64,000 nt of DNA. It comes from an uncultured Bacteroidia bacterium (GTDB lineage Bacteria; Bacteroidota; Bacteroidia; Bacteroidales; UBA932). The notes beneath the pieces were generated by a model that searched no databases, was not told where the DNA came from, and was given only the letters and a program-made list of their open reading frames with translations. Positions within the stretch are counted from its first letter, which is position 1, and each line of letters starts with the position of its first letter. The stretch covers positions 78,560-142,559 of the forward strand of contig CACZZF010000003.1 of assembly GCA_902785575.1 (NCBI GenBank), given 5' to 3'. Below are positions 53,011 through 61,929 of the stretch, one piece after another. The translations under genes were made by a program, and so were the position numbers.

Positions 53011-54369
53011 ATGCAGACCAGACGGGAATTCATCAAAACGAGCCTGGCAGCCACTGGTGGCCTTATGCTCGGTGGAATGGCGCTTGACGCCAAGATATAT
53101 TCAGGATCCATAAAAGCCAACGACAGGGTAAGGGTCGGAATCATCGGATTCTCAGACCGTTGCCGCAGCTCGCTGATCCCAACATTCATGGCTAACGCCG
53201 AGGAGCTCGGCTTCGAGATTGTCGCGGTGTCCGACATCTGGAACCGCCGCCGCGAGGAGGCACGGGTGTTCTTCAAGGAGAAATACGGGATTGATGTCAA
53301 GCTGTTCCGCAACAATGAGGAGCTTTATGATTCCGGAATGTGCGACGCGGTTATTATCTCAACCGCCGATTTCCAGCACGCCACCCACCTTATTGAGGCG
53401 GTCCAGGCCGGATGTGACGCTTATTGCGAGAAGCCCTTCGCCGAGACCATGGCGGATGCCCGGAAGGCTCTCAAGATCGCTACCGAGTCCGGAAAGATCG
53501 TGCAGATCGGATCCCAGCGCCGCTCAGCCCCCAATTACCAGGCCGCTTGTGAATATATCAACTCAGGCAAGTTCGGCCAGATCACTATGGTGGAGATGAG
53601 CTGGAATGTCAACCAGCCCGGCCGTTGGCGCCGCCCTGCCCTTGTGGCCGAATGCCGTGAGGAGGACACAGACTGGAAGAGGTTCCTCTGCAACCGTCCA
53701 TACGAGCCGTGGGATCCACGGAAATACTTGGAATACAGGCTGTTCTGGCCATATTCATCAGGTATTCCAGGGCAGTGGATGTCCCACCAGATCGACACTG
53801 TCCACTGGTTCACCGGCCTGAGCCATCCCAGAAGCGTGGCAGCTAACGGAGGCATCTATCTCTGGAAGGACGGACGCCGCAACTACGACACCTTGACCGC
53901 TGTGATGGATTATGGTCCTGAAGGTTCCTCCGACGGTTTCCAGGTCCTCTACACATCCCGCTTCACCAACTCGGCCGGAGGAGTCAAGGAACTCTATTTC
54001 TCCAATGGCGGTACTCTCAACCTCGACACGAACGAAGTCACCTCTGCCGGTGGTTTAAGCGCCGGTGACGCCGGAGCCATGGGCATGGAGGCCAACCTTC
54101 TGGAGACGTTCAAGCTCCCTTCAATCAAGATCGAGACCGGAGCCAACACCGGCGGCGACGACATGACATATCTCCACATGCGTAACTGGATGGAGTGCGT
54201 GAAGAGCCGTAAGGAACCTAACGCCCCTGTCCTCGCCGGATACAACCACTCCATCGCCACTATGATGACAAACGCGGCGGTCCGTTCCGGAGAGAAAGTG
54301 ACCTTCGACGAGGCCAAGCAGGAAATCATGGCTGGAGGCAAACCATTCAAACCATTCAAGTACATCTAA
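53011..54369 (+). CDS. Tat-exported Gfo/Idh/MocA-family oxidoreductase
   Basis: 452 residues. MQTRREFIKTSLAATGG is a twin-arginine signal, so the enzyme leaves the cytoplasm folded, probably with tightly bound NAD(P). The Rossmann domain shows RVGIIGFSDRCRSSL, where the usual GxGxxG is altered, then AVIISTADFQHATHLIEAVQAGCDAYCEKPFAETMADARK with the family's EKP motif. The C-terminal alpha/beta domain carries GIPGQWMSHQIDTVHWFTG. Exported members of this family in Bacteroides oxidise or reduce sugar hydroxyls, including 3-keto-glycoside chemistry. It is 9 bases after the isomerase and 3 before the permease. Confidence 0.88.
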   Translation: MQTRREFIKTSLAATGGLMLGGMALDAKIYSGSIKANDRVRVGIIGFSDRCRSSLIPTFMANAEELGFEIVAVSDIWNRRREEARVFFKEKYGIDVKLFRNNEELYDSGMCDAVIISTADFQHATHLIEAVQAGCDAYCEKPFAETMADARKALKIATESGKIVQIGSQRRSAPNYQAACEYINSGKFGQITMVEMSWNVNQPGRWRRPALVAECREEDTDWKRFLCNRPYEPWDPRKYLEYRLFWPYSSGIPGQWMSHQIDTVHWFTGLSHPRSVAANGGIYLWKDGRRNYDTLTAVMDYGPEGSSDGFQVLYTSRFTNSAGGVKELYFSNGGTLNLDTNEVTSAGGLSAGDAGAMGMEANLLETFKLPSIKIETGANTGGDDMTYLHMRNWMECVKSRKEPNAPVLAGYNHSIATMMTNAAVRSGEKVTFDEAKQEIMAGGKPFKPFKYI

Positions 54370-54372
54370 TTT

Positions 54373-55524
54373 ATGAATAAGAAGTTACAACTCATCCCCG
54401 TAATGCTATGCTTCTTCGCCATGGGGTTTGTGGACCTTGTGGGCATAGCGTCAAACTACGTACAATCCGACCTGGGACTAAGTGATTCAGCCGCCAATAT
54501 ATTCCCTTCCCTGGTCTTCTTCTGGTTCCTCATTTTCTCCGTCCCGACCGGGATGCTGATGAATAAGATAGGACGGAAGAACACCGTGCTGCTGTCCCTG
54601 GCAATCACTATCCTCTCTCTCATATTGCCGATATTCGGGGAGAGTTATGCCCTCATGCTCGCCGCATTCTCCCTCCTGGGAATAGGCAACGCCATAATGC
54701 AGACCTCCCTCAACCCTCTTATCGCCAATATCGTGAAGGGAGACGGCCTGGCCAGCACTATGACATTCGGGCAGTTCGTCAAAGCGATCGCCTCTTTTAT
54801 GGCCCCTTATATCGCCATGTGGGGAGCGACGGCAGCCCTTCCCTCCTTCGGGCTGGGTTGGAGGCTTCTTTTCCCTGTCTACGGAATAATCGGTATTGTC
54901 GCCGCCCTTCTTCTGGCAGGAACATCAATAGAGAGGGAGACAGTCAGCGAGAAGGCCTCAGGATTCGCTGATTGCCTTAAGCTCCTCGGGAAGCCTTTCG
55001 TGCTGTTCTCTTTCCTCAGCATAATGTGCCATGTGGGAATCGATGTGGGTACTAACACGACCGCTCCCAAACTCCTCATGGAGCGTGTAGGCATGACCCT
55101 TACCCAGGCCGGATTCGCGACCAGCCTGTATTTCATCTGCCGTACTATAGGAAGCCTGTTGGGGTCGTTCATCCTCTCCAAGTTCAGTCACAAGAAGTTC
55201 TTCTTACTCAATGTGATACTGATGGCCGCCGCCATGTGCCTGATGTTCTTCGGCGGAACGAAGGCGATTCTCTACACCGCCATTGTGATGATCGGACTCG
55301 CCAACTCGAATCTCTTCTCGATAGTGTTCTCCCAGGCTCTGCTTGCTGTTCCGGATAAGCAGAACGAGGTCTCGGGACTTATGATCATGGGCCTTTTCGG
55401 CGGAACCATATTCCCGCTGCTTATGGGGTTCGCCTCCGACGCTGTCGGGCAGGCTGGTGCCGTAGCGGTGATGTTCATCGGTGCCCTCTACCTTCTCTAT
55501 TACTCGTCACTTATCCGTAAATAG
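54373..55524 (+). CDS. MFS sugar permease (FHS-like)
   Basis: 383 residues with about twelve membrane helices. The N-terminal MLCFFAMGFVDLVGIASNYVQSDLGLSDSAANIFPSLVFFWFLIFSVPTGMLMNKIGRKN contains the major facilitator loop GMLMNKIGRK. The overall pattern resembles the fucose/glucose:proton symporter (FHS) group. It probably imports the product of the exported isomerase and oxidoreductase encoded just upstream; the adjacent kinase would then phosphorylate it. The kinase starts 2 bases after this stop. The sugar is not identified. Confidence 0.85.
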   Translation: MNKKLQLIPVMLCFFAMGFVDLVGIASNYVQSDLGLSDSAANIFPSLVFFWFLIFSVPTGMLMNKIGRKNTVLLSLAITILSLILPIFGESYALMLAAFSLLGIGNAIMQTSLNPLIANIVKGDGLASTMTFGQFVKAIASFMAPYIAMWGATAALPSFGLGWRLLFPVYGIIGIVAALLLAGTSIERETVSEKASGFADCLKLLGKPFVLFSFLSIMCHVGIDVGTNTTAPKLLMERVGMTLTQAGFATSLYFICRTIGSLLGSFILSKFSHKKFFLLNVILMAAAMCLMFFGGTKAILYTAIVMIGLANSNLFSIVFSQALLAVPDKQNEVSGLMIMGLFGGTIFPLLMGFASDAVGQAGAVAVMFIGALYLLYYSSLIRK

Positions 55525-55526
55525 CT

Positions 55527-56396
55527 ATGGATAGGTTAGTTATCGGAATAGGAGAAGCCCTCTGGGACATGCTTCCCGAAGGGAAGAAACTTGGTGGGGC
55601 CCCTGCGAATTTCGCTTTCCACGCAGGACAGTTCGGTCTTGAGAGCATGGCCGTGAGCGCCATCGGGCTGGATCCTTTAGGCGAGGAGATCGCCAAGGAA
55701 CTGGAAGAGCATGGACTCCCCTTCCATCTTGACCGGATAGACTACCCGACCGGGACAGTCCAGGTCACTTTGGACTCAAATGGAATCCCGCGGTATGAAA
55801 TCAAAGAGGACGTGGCTTGGGATAAGATTCCTTATACCAAGGAATTAGCAGACTTGGCCGGAAGGGCGCAGGCGGTTTGTTTCGGCTCACTCGCGCAAAG
55901 GAACCCTGTGAGCAGGGAGACTATCGGCTGGTTCCTCGACGCTGTTCCTGAGGACTGTCTTAAAGTGTTCGACATCAATCTGCGGCAATCATTCTATAGC
56001 AAGGAGATCATCGAAGATTCCTTGCGGAGATGTGACATCCTGAAGATCAATGACGAGGAACTTGAGATAGTGAAAGAGATGTTCGGGCTTGAAGATCTTC
56101 CGACAGAGGGCCTCTGCAGGTCAATCATTGATGAATATGGGCTCAAGATGTTGATCCTCACTTGCGGGGTTAACGGCAGCCATGTGTTCTCAGGGGATGT
56201 CTCATCTTTCATAGAGACGCCGAAGGTGAAAGTCGCCGACACAGTCGGAGCAGGTGACTCTTTCACAGGAGCTTTCGTGGCCTCTATTCTTAAGGGAAAG
56301 ACTGTCCGGGAGGCCCATGAGGCCGCTGTCAAGGTTTCAGCCTTTGTCTGCACCCAGAGCGGCGCGATGCCAGTGATCCCGGAAGACTTGAAATAA
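55527..56396 (+). CDS. PfkB-family sugar kinase, fructokinase-like
   Basis: 289 residues, cytoplasmic. The ribokinase/PfkB fold shows GIGEALWDMLPEGKKLGGAPANFAFHAG at the N-terminus, the first family signature, and DTVGAGDSFTGAFVASILKG near 245, which contains the catalytic aspartate and anion hole. The N-terminal pattern is closest to bacterial fructokinases. It is the last gene of the isomerase-oxidoreductase-permease operon, so the imported product may be a ketose. Its stop codon directly abuts the stop codon of the propeller gene on the other strand, with no space for a terminator. Confidence 0.9.
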   Translation: MDRLVIGIGEALWDMLPEGKKLGGAPANFAFHAGQFGLESMAVSAIGLDPLGEEIAKELEEHGLPFHLDRIDYPTGTVQVTLDSNGIPRYEIKEDVAWDKIPYTKELADLAGRAQAVCFGSLAQRNPVSRETIGWFLDAVPEDCLKVFDINLRQSFYSKEIIEDSLRRCDILKINDEELEIVKEMFGLEDLPTEGLCRSIIDEYGLKMLILTCGVNGSHVFSGDVSSFIETPKVKVADTVGAGDSFTGAFVASILKGKTVREAHEAAVKVSAFVCTQSGAMPVIPEDLK

Positions 56397-57692
56397 TCAC
56401 TTCCACTTCACGTCCCGCAGATAGACTTGGCGGGATCCCTCATGAACTGAGTTGAAACCCAGTTGAGTCCCGTCGGGACGCCATCTGGGATGGAGATCAC
56501 ATCGTGAATACTGCTCTGTGTATTCCTCGGGAACGTAAAACCTGCCGAGTGGCATAATCGCCTCATCCTCAAGCCGGACGAGCACCCAACTCCGGAACCT
56601 ATCCTTGTTCCAATAACCGTCTGAGGAGAGGAATTTACCGTTCGGAGAGAAGATCAGATGGCCGTCCCAATCCATTATTCCCGGGGCAATATGCCTGACC
56701 TTTTCTTCCTCCCCTACTTTGAATATGGTATGGGCCCAACAATCGCCACCGTCCCAGCATGCGGTGACCGCAAGTATCTCGTCATCAAACCAATTAAAGT
56801 GAGATCCTTTCCATCCGTCCGGGAAGCATCGGCGAAGGTTCGAACCATCTGTGTCAACAGTCAGGGACACAGTATCCCAGTTATAGATTATTCCCCTGGT
56901 TTCCAACTGTTTCCGGAAGTTCTCGACAGTCCTGGCGAGGAAAAATATCCTCTTGGCGTTAGGGCTGATTATAGTGTGGCAGAAATAGGCCAATCCATCC
57001 TCCTTGGTTATTTCAGGCATGAGATCCTTTGCCTGGGCAACAGTCAAAATCAGCTTGGAGTCTCCTGTCTTCAGGTTGACCAGACGCAGGCCATCATCGT
57101 TTGGCCAAACCTCATCCACCCTCGCCTCCTGACCAGGTCCGGCGTACCCATAATCAGGACGGCAAAGCCTGAGACGGGCGTAATTGATGCTCACCGCCCA
57201 CTCGCCATTCCTGTCCACAGCGCTTATAGGATAAGGGATTATCCTTTCCTGACCCGTCTTCCAATTCAGGACCACAGTCACGAAATGGCCGTCACGGCAA
57301 TCGTTGAACGCGCAAAGCCCATCTTCCCATGGCAGCCAATGAAACATCGCGGCCTCCTGGAAATTCCAGCAGGTAGTCTTTGAAACAGGGATCAACTTGT
57401 TTCCGTCTTGAAGGTCGACGAGAGCGATTGTGGCCGTATCTGTTTGCTCGGCAAGCCGTCCACTGAAACCGATTTCCAGAACGCTGACATACCGCCCGTC
57501 AGGACTCCAGGAATTGATTCCGAAATAACTGGCGAGAAGGTGCTCTTTCGGTCCGGAAGTGATAGCATACGGCTCCCCCACCTCGGGAAATGGTTCCGGA
57601 TCGGCGTTCCGGCACATCACCGCACTGACCAAAGCAATAATAATCAATGGCAAACGTCTCATTTTCCGACTGTTAAATCCGGCTCTAATCAT
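56397..57692 (-). CDS. TolB/WD40-like beta-propeller protein, probably exported
   Basis: 431 residues from ATG at 57692, whose first bases overlap the upstream stop as ATGA; ATG at 57662 (MRRLPLIII) is an alternative. A signal peptide ends near SAVMC. The remainder consists of propeller blades with PD40-like strands: NSWSPDGRYVSVLEIG, TIISPNAKRIFFLAR, LIFSPNGKFLSSDGYWNK and HPRWRPDGTQLGFNSVHEGSRQVYL. Such proteins include oligogalacturonate-lyase-like and peptidase-associated propellers. No catalytic set can be named. Coupling with the M28 peptidase gene suggests a shared exported function. Confidence 0.72.
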   Translation of the reverse strand: MIRAGFNSRKMRRLPLIIIALVSAVMCRNADPEPFPEVGEPYAITSGPKEHLLASYFGINSWSPDGRYVSVLEIGFSGRLAEQTDTATIALVDLQDGNKLIPVSKTTCWNFQEAAMFHWLPWEDGLCAFNDCRDGHFVTVVLNWKTGQERIIPYPISAVDRNGEWAVSINYARLRLCRPDYGYAGPGQEARVDEVWPNDDGLRLVNLKTGDSKLILTVAQAKDLMPEITKEDGLAYFCHTIISPNAKRIFFLARTVENFRKQLETRGIIYNWDTVSLTVDTDGSNLRRCFPDGWKGSHFNWFDDEILAVTACWDGGDCWAHTIFKVGEEEKVRHIAPGIMDWDGHLIFSPNGKFLSSDGYWNKDRFRSWVLVRLEDEAIMPLGRFYVPEEYTEQYSRCDLHPRWRPDGTQLGFNSVHEGSRQVYLRDVKWK

Positions 57693-59257
57693 TTGAGATT
57701 CGCCAGGAATACGCCTACGCTATAGATAAGATTAACGTTGGCGACGGTGCCGCTCAGGTCCCAATCCGCCCGGTATTCGTCAGACGGTTTATGGTACCAG
57801 ACCGGCATGGGATATTTGTTGGGGCGAGATGGGTCTACAGGATGGAGTCCGTTTTCCACCACGACAGAAGGGACGCCTTTCTTGACGAAGTTGAAGTGGT
57901 CAGATCTGAAGAACCAGCCGTCAGAATTGTCATCATCATAGAAGATGTACCTTCCTTGCGCCGCGGCGGCAGCCTCATAATAAGGCCTAAGGACACTCTC
58001 CTCCCCTCCTAGAATCACCACATCGTGAGTCAGTTCCGCCGGACCGACACTCTCGAAATTGAGGCAAGCCACGGTCTTTCCCATAGGCGCCACCGGATGG
58101 GCGCAGTAGTATTCGGAACCGAAAAGGCCACTCTCTTCCGATGACGGGAAAAAGAATAAGACAGAGCGACGAGGCTTGGAAGGCATTTGATTGAACTTCT
58201 TAGCCGAAAGCAAGACTCCGGCTATCCCGGAGCCATTATCAGCCGCGCCATTGTAAATCGCGTCACCGGTTTCATCCGGAGTGCCGATACCAAGATGATC
58301 CCAATGGGCACTCATCACGACGAATTCGTCCTTGAGATCCGTTCCCGGGAGGATTCCGCCGACATTACGTGTCTTTTGGATGTCATATGTGACGGACATA
58401 TTCACATCTCCTTTCACCTTGAGCGAGAAGCTGCGGAAGCCAGGCTTCTTGGCCGCGGAAATGGCTGTGTCCAAGTCAATTCCGGCAGCCTCAAAAAGCT
58501 TGCGAGCCCCATTTTCATGAAGCCAACCCTTTACCGCGAGCTCGTCGGCATTGTTCGTTCCAGGATTGTAAAGAGCCAAGTTATCTTCCAGATGGCCGTT
58601 GACGCAGACATGCCAGCCGTAACTGGCGGCTTCCGTGTTATGAAGCACGAGGCAGCCGGCAGCCCCACGACGCTTGGCCTCCTCGAACTTATAGAGCCAC
58701 CTTCCATAATATGTCATATTGTGGCCCCGGAAAAGCGAGGTGTCATAGTAGCCGGGATCATTGACCATGGCGATGACGATCTTTCCTTTCACGTCTATTC
58801 CGTCATAATCATCCCACCCATATTCAGGAGCATGGACACCGAACCCGCAGAAGACATATTCAGCTTTAGGGATGCTGACCTTGTCCGTGGCTCGGGCGGT
58901 CCACACCACCATATCGTCAGGATAATTTAGGCGGATCTTTTTCTTCCCTTTGACAACGAAGCTGCCACCGTCCGGTTTCGCGGTTACGGCAATCATTTCG
59001 AAAGGCTGGTACCAGCTGCCGCCAAAGGCCGGCTCAAGGCCTAGGGCTTCCAGTTCCCCAGCCAGATAAGAGACGGTTTTCTCCTCGTATTCAGTCATGG
59101 GTTTCCGCCCCCCGAAATCATCGGACGAGATGGTCTGGATCCAACTTCTTAGCAGAGACTCGTCATTGATGATTGCCGGAACATTCTGAGTTTGAGCGCA
59201 AACGGCGCCCGAGACACACAATGCCGCGATGGCCATTAGGGAAATGTGCAGTCGCAT
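57689..59257 (-). CDS. Exported M28-family metallopeptidase with PA domain
   Basis: 522 residues from ATG at 59257 (MRLHISLMAIAALCVSGAVCAQ), a standard signal peptide; the open frame upstream overlaps the DUF362 gene and is not used. A protease-associated (PA) domain lies in the first half (VFCGFGVHAPEYGWDDYDGIDVKGKIVIAMVNDPG). The M28 domain shows zinc ligands in SAHWDHLG, GAADNGSG, EESGLFGSEYY and a later RSDHFNFVKKGVPSVVVENG. It is an aminopeptidase-type enzyme in the periplasm or at the surface, supplying amino acids from peptides. The propeller gene overlaps its stop. Confidence 0.9.
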   Translation of the reverse strand: MRLHISLMAIAALCVSGAVCAQTQNVPAIINDESLLRSWIQTISSDDFGGRKPMTEYEEKTVSYLAGELEALGLEPAFGGSWYQPFEMIAVTAKPDGGSFVVKGKKKIRLNYPDDMVVWTARATDKVSIPKAEYVFCGFGVHAPEYGWDDYDGIDVKGKIVIAMVNDPGYYDTSLFRGHNMTYYGRWLYKFEEAKRRGAAGCLVLHNTEAASYGWHVCVNGHLEDNLALYNPGTNNADELAVKGWLHENGARKLFEAAGIDLDTAISAAKKPGFRSFSLKVKGDVNMSVTYDIQKTRNVGGILPGTDLKDEFVVMSAHWDHLGIGTPDETGDAIYNGAADNGSGIAGVLLSAKKFNQMPSKPRRSVLFFFPSSEESGLFGSEYYCAHPVAPMGKTVACLNFESVGPAELTHDVVILGGEESVLRPYYEAAAAAQGRYIFYDDDNSDGWFFRSDHFNFVKKGVPSVVVENGLHPVDPSRPNKYPMPVWYHKPSDEYRADWDLSGTVANVNLIYSVGVFLANLK

Positions 59258-59271
59258 ATTCAATAGTACCC

Positions 59272-60405
59272 TTACTTCATGAAAACAAGTTCGTATCGCC
59301 GGGATCCAAGACCGATTTTTTCTCCGTGGATAAGCTGGGTTTCCCATTCCGATTCCGGAGTGGTGTTTTTGAAGTGATCATGATGATCATGGAAACCCTC
59401 TTCGTGAAGATGATCTCCAAGTACTGAATTACGTAAAGGTTCAGCTGCCAAGCAAGCATCCGCACAAGCCTGGTCTAGGGCGACAGGATCCTTGGAAACG
59501 AACATTCCTATGTCCGGAAGGATGGGGGCATCGTTCTCGGAATGGCAGTCGCAATATGGAGAGACATCTACAATAAGTGAAATGTGGAAACAATCGCGGC
59601 CGCTGACAACAGCTTTCGTATATTCAGCCATCTTGGCGTTCAGAACGGAGATAGCCTGGTCCTCGGCAAAGTGTATAGCATCGAAGTTGCATGCCCCAAG
59701 GCAACGTCCGCATCCAACACAATGGGACTCGTCCACGCGCATTTTCCGATTTACCGGATCATATACCAATCCTCCGTTAGCGCATTCTCTCTCACAACGC
59801 CGGCATCCTCGGCAGCTGGTTTCATCGATATTAGCCTTACCCGCGGAATGCTGGTCCTTCTTGCCGGCTCGGGAACCACATCCCATACCGATATTCTTTA
59901 TCGTTCCGCCGAAACCCGTCATTTCGTGCCCCTTGAAGTGTGTCAGGCTGATAAACACATCCGCATCCATAACGGCACGACCAATGAGAGCCTCTTTTGT
60001 ATATTCCCCACCTTCGACTGGCACAGCTATGTCATCGGTACCCTTCAATCCGTCAGCGATTATGACCGGGCAGCCGACAGTCAGCGGCGTGAAACCATTT
60101 TCCCATGCGCACTCAAGATGCTCCAAGGCATTCTTCCTGAAGCCGGGATACATGGTATTGCAGTCAGTTAGGAACGGCTTGCCTCCGAGTTCTTTTACTA
60201 GATCGACAATAGCCTTGGCATAATTGGGACGTAAATAACTGATATTACCCAATTCTCCGAAATGCATTTTAATCGCTACGAACTTTCCGTCCATTTCTAT
60301 GTCGGCAATCCCAGCCTTACGAGCAAGCCGCTTCAGTTTGGCAGGCATACTCTCTCCGAATGCCGATGTTCTGAAGTCGGTATAAAAAACTTTCGATGGT
60401 TCCAT
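59272..60405 (-). CDS. DUF362-domain protein with two 4Fe-4S clusters
   Basis: 377 residues, no signal peptide. DUF362 N-terminal region (VAIKMHFGELGNISYLRPNYAKAIVDLVKELGGKPFLTDCNTMY, FISLTHFKGHEMTGFGGTIKNIGMGCGSR). Two ferredoxin motifs follow: CRGCRRCERECANGG and CVGCGRCLGACNF, each with the CxxCxxCxxxC spacing for a 4Fe-4S cluster. A histidine-rich stretch HLHEEGFHDHHDHF lies near the C-terminus. Such proteins are taken to be electron carriers or redox enzymes of anaerobes, but no reaction is established. It is followed by the M28 gene after 14 bases. Confidence 0.87.
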   Translation of the reverse strand: MEPSKVFYTDFRTSAFGESMPAKLKRLARKAGIADIEMDGKFVAIKMHFGELGNISYLRPNYAKAIVDLVKELGGKPFLTDCNTMYPGFRKNALEHLECAWENGFTPLTVGCPVIIADGLKGTDDIAVPVEGGEYTKEALIGRAVMDADVFISLTHFKGHEMTGFGGTIKNIGMGCGSRAGKKDQHSAGKANIDETSCRGCRRCERECANGGLVYDPVNRKMRVDESHCVGCGRCLGACNFDAIHFAEDQAISVLNAKMAEYTKAVVSGRDCFHISLIVDVSPYCDCHSENDAPILPDIGMFVSKDPVALDQACADACLAAEPLRNSVLGDHLHEEGFHDHHDHFKNTTPESEWETQLIHGEKIGLGSRRYELVFMK

Positions 60406-60485
60406 GATTAGAGTCTTTCAATATCTTTGTAAATATAGCATTTCCGCACGTGATTTCTATTATTCACGCCGAAAAGATGCCATAT

Positions 60486-61172
60486 TTAACAAATAAGCAG
60501 ATCCAGAAAACACTCTTCTACACACTGCCGAAGATTTGAAGCCTTGTTGATATCCAATTCATTGTCTCCTTGAAGATAAGCCCGCTTATTGGCTTCAATC
60601 ATTAGCGAACTATACTGAAATCCTGCCTCCGGTGAAATAGAATTGGAATATGGTTCGTTCACACCAACAGAATAGCCTTTTGACCGGAAATGAGAAATGA
60701 TCATGTGAATCAAACTGTCATCGGGCCGACTCCAGTCTTCATTTATGCCGATACAGATATCCGTCTCAGACAGATCGGATGGAAAAGAATGGCAATCGAT
60801 AAGCAGCGATTCTGGGGTCAGAGCCTGAACCAGTCGCTGCTGATGTTCATGGAAACTATTGAGGGCGAACTGTTTCTCGCTATCCGAAACAATCCTCTTC
60901 AACGATCCGAATCGAGTGTAAACGATTCCCTGCCCTATCTTTTCCAACGGATCGTTCTCGAGGCGCTCAACATCGCAGAAGAAACGTGAGAAAGGGTAAG
61001 AGACAGGAATGATTCTGGGATCCAACCTTGTGGAAGAAGCAAATAACCAGTCGGTATACCAATCAGTCCACCGTGCGACCTCAATATTGATTCCTTTCTC
61101 CCAACTCGATTGTCCGAATGGAAAAACCGGGCTGGCATGTGGAATATGAATAACGATTCTATTTTGCGGCAT
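60486..61172 (-). CDS. N-formylglutamate amidohydrolase-family protein
   Basis: 228 residues, cytoplasmic. Family motifs are IHIPHAS at 7-13, PFSRFFCDVERLEND, LLIDCHSFPSDLS and SSLMIEANKRAYL, which hold the zinc-binding His/Glu and arginine residues of N-formylglutamate deformylases. The classic enzyme acts in histidine breakdown, yet no hut genes lie nearby, so the substrate here may differ. It is the last of four minus-strand genes (HD protein, unknown protein, aspartic protease, this protein) with close spacing, 10 bases after the protease stop. Confidence 0.85.
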   Translation of the reverse strand: MPQNRIVIHIPHASPVFPFGQSSWEKGINIEVARWTDWYTDWLFASSTRLDPRIIPVSYPFSRFFCDVERLENDPLEKIGQGIVYTRFGSLKRIVSDSEKQFALNSFHEHQQRLVQALTPESLLIDCHSFPSDLSETDICIGINEDWSRPDDSLIHMIISHFRSKGYSVGVNEPYSNSISPEAGFQYSSLMIEANKRAYLQGDNELDINKASNLRQCVEECFLDLLIC

Positions 61173-61182
61173 ATATTCCTAT

Positions 61183-61851
61183 TTATGCCCAAACACCACC
61201 GTCCGCGATGAGCAAAGGCTGCCGCTGCAGCAGTTCCATTCCAATTACTCCATCAACCCCGAGAAGGGAGAGCGATGTACGGATGAGAAAGGGAAGATGC
61301 CCCGCACGAATGTTAAAGTTTTGCCCCGCAAATGAAACAGGGAACTCAAAGATAGGAGTCACAAACGATCCTCCCGGAACCATCGGATTGAAATCTGTCA
61401 CAGAACCAACCGAAGAGAGTCCCTCGGTTAAGCACGACATCACATAGGATGTCGGAGCACCTGTGTCGATAATGACTTTCGTCTTGTGGCCTCGGATTTC
61501 CATCTCGTCAGTCATATATCCGAATAGGCTTTGCGAAGGGACTCGCACCAATCCGACTGTCGGATAGCCGAGGACAATGCGTCCATGAGGCACGTCAATG
61601 AGAATGCCCTTCCCGAGGATATCCATCCCTACGAGGCCATAGACATCAGTGCCCACATTGTCGGAAACATAGTCGCTACCTGTCCCCATCAAAGAAGTGG
61701 GCACATTAAAGGTCTCCCCTCCGAGGGCAATAACGCCCTCTGAATGGAAACTGAGAGGACTACCTGTATCTATGAGCACCTTGCTACCTCGATCGTCAAC
61801 TACGAGGATGTGCCCATGCACGATTTCGATTTTGTATTCTGTCATTTTCAT
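61183..61851 (-). CDS. Single-chain aspartic protease with two DTG motifs
   Basis: 222 residues from ATG at 61851; several in-frame starts are close together (61866, 61851, 61845) and the choice is uncertain. No signal peptide. Two retropepsin-like halves: KVLIDTGSPLSF with D28-T-G30 and a closing GLVGMDIL (73-79), then KVIIDTGAPTSY with D129-T-G131 and a closing GVIGMELL (201-208). Each half has the hydrophobic-hydrophobic-D-T-G and hydrophobic-G patterns of an aspartic protease lobe, so the protein may form the active site within one chain, as pepsins do. The substrate is unknown. Its neighbours are an unknown protein and the formylglutamate-amidohydrolase-like gene. Confidence 0.78.
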   Translation of the reverse strand: MKMTEYKIEIVHGHILVVDDRGSKVLIDTGSPLSFHSEGVIALGGETFNVPTSLMGTGSDYVSDNVGTDVYGLVGMDILGKGILIDVPHGRIVLGYPTVGLVRVPSQSLFGYMTDEMEIRGHKTKVIIDTGAPTSYVMSCLTEGLSSVGSVTDFNPMVPGGSFVTPIFEFPVSFAGQNFNIRAGHLPFLIRTSLSLLGVDGVIGMELLQRQPLLIADGGVWA

Positions 61852-61929
61852 ATGCTTTATATACATCTTCAACGACAGAACATTACATCAAAATCTAGGA
61901 AAACCGCATCATGGTTGGGCTTAAGTTTG

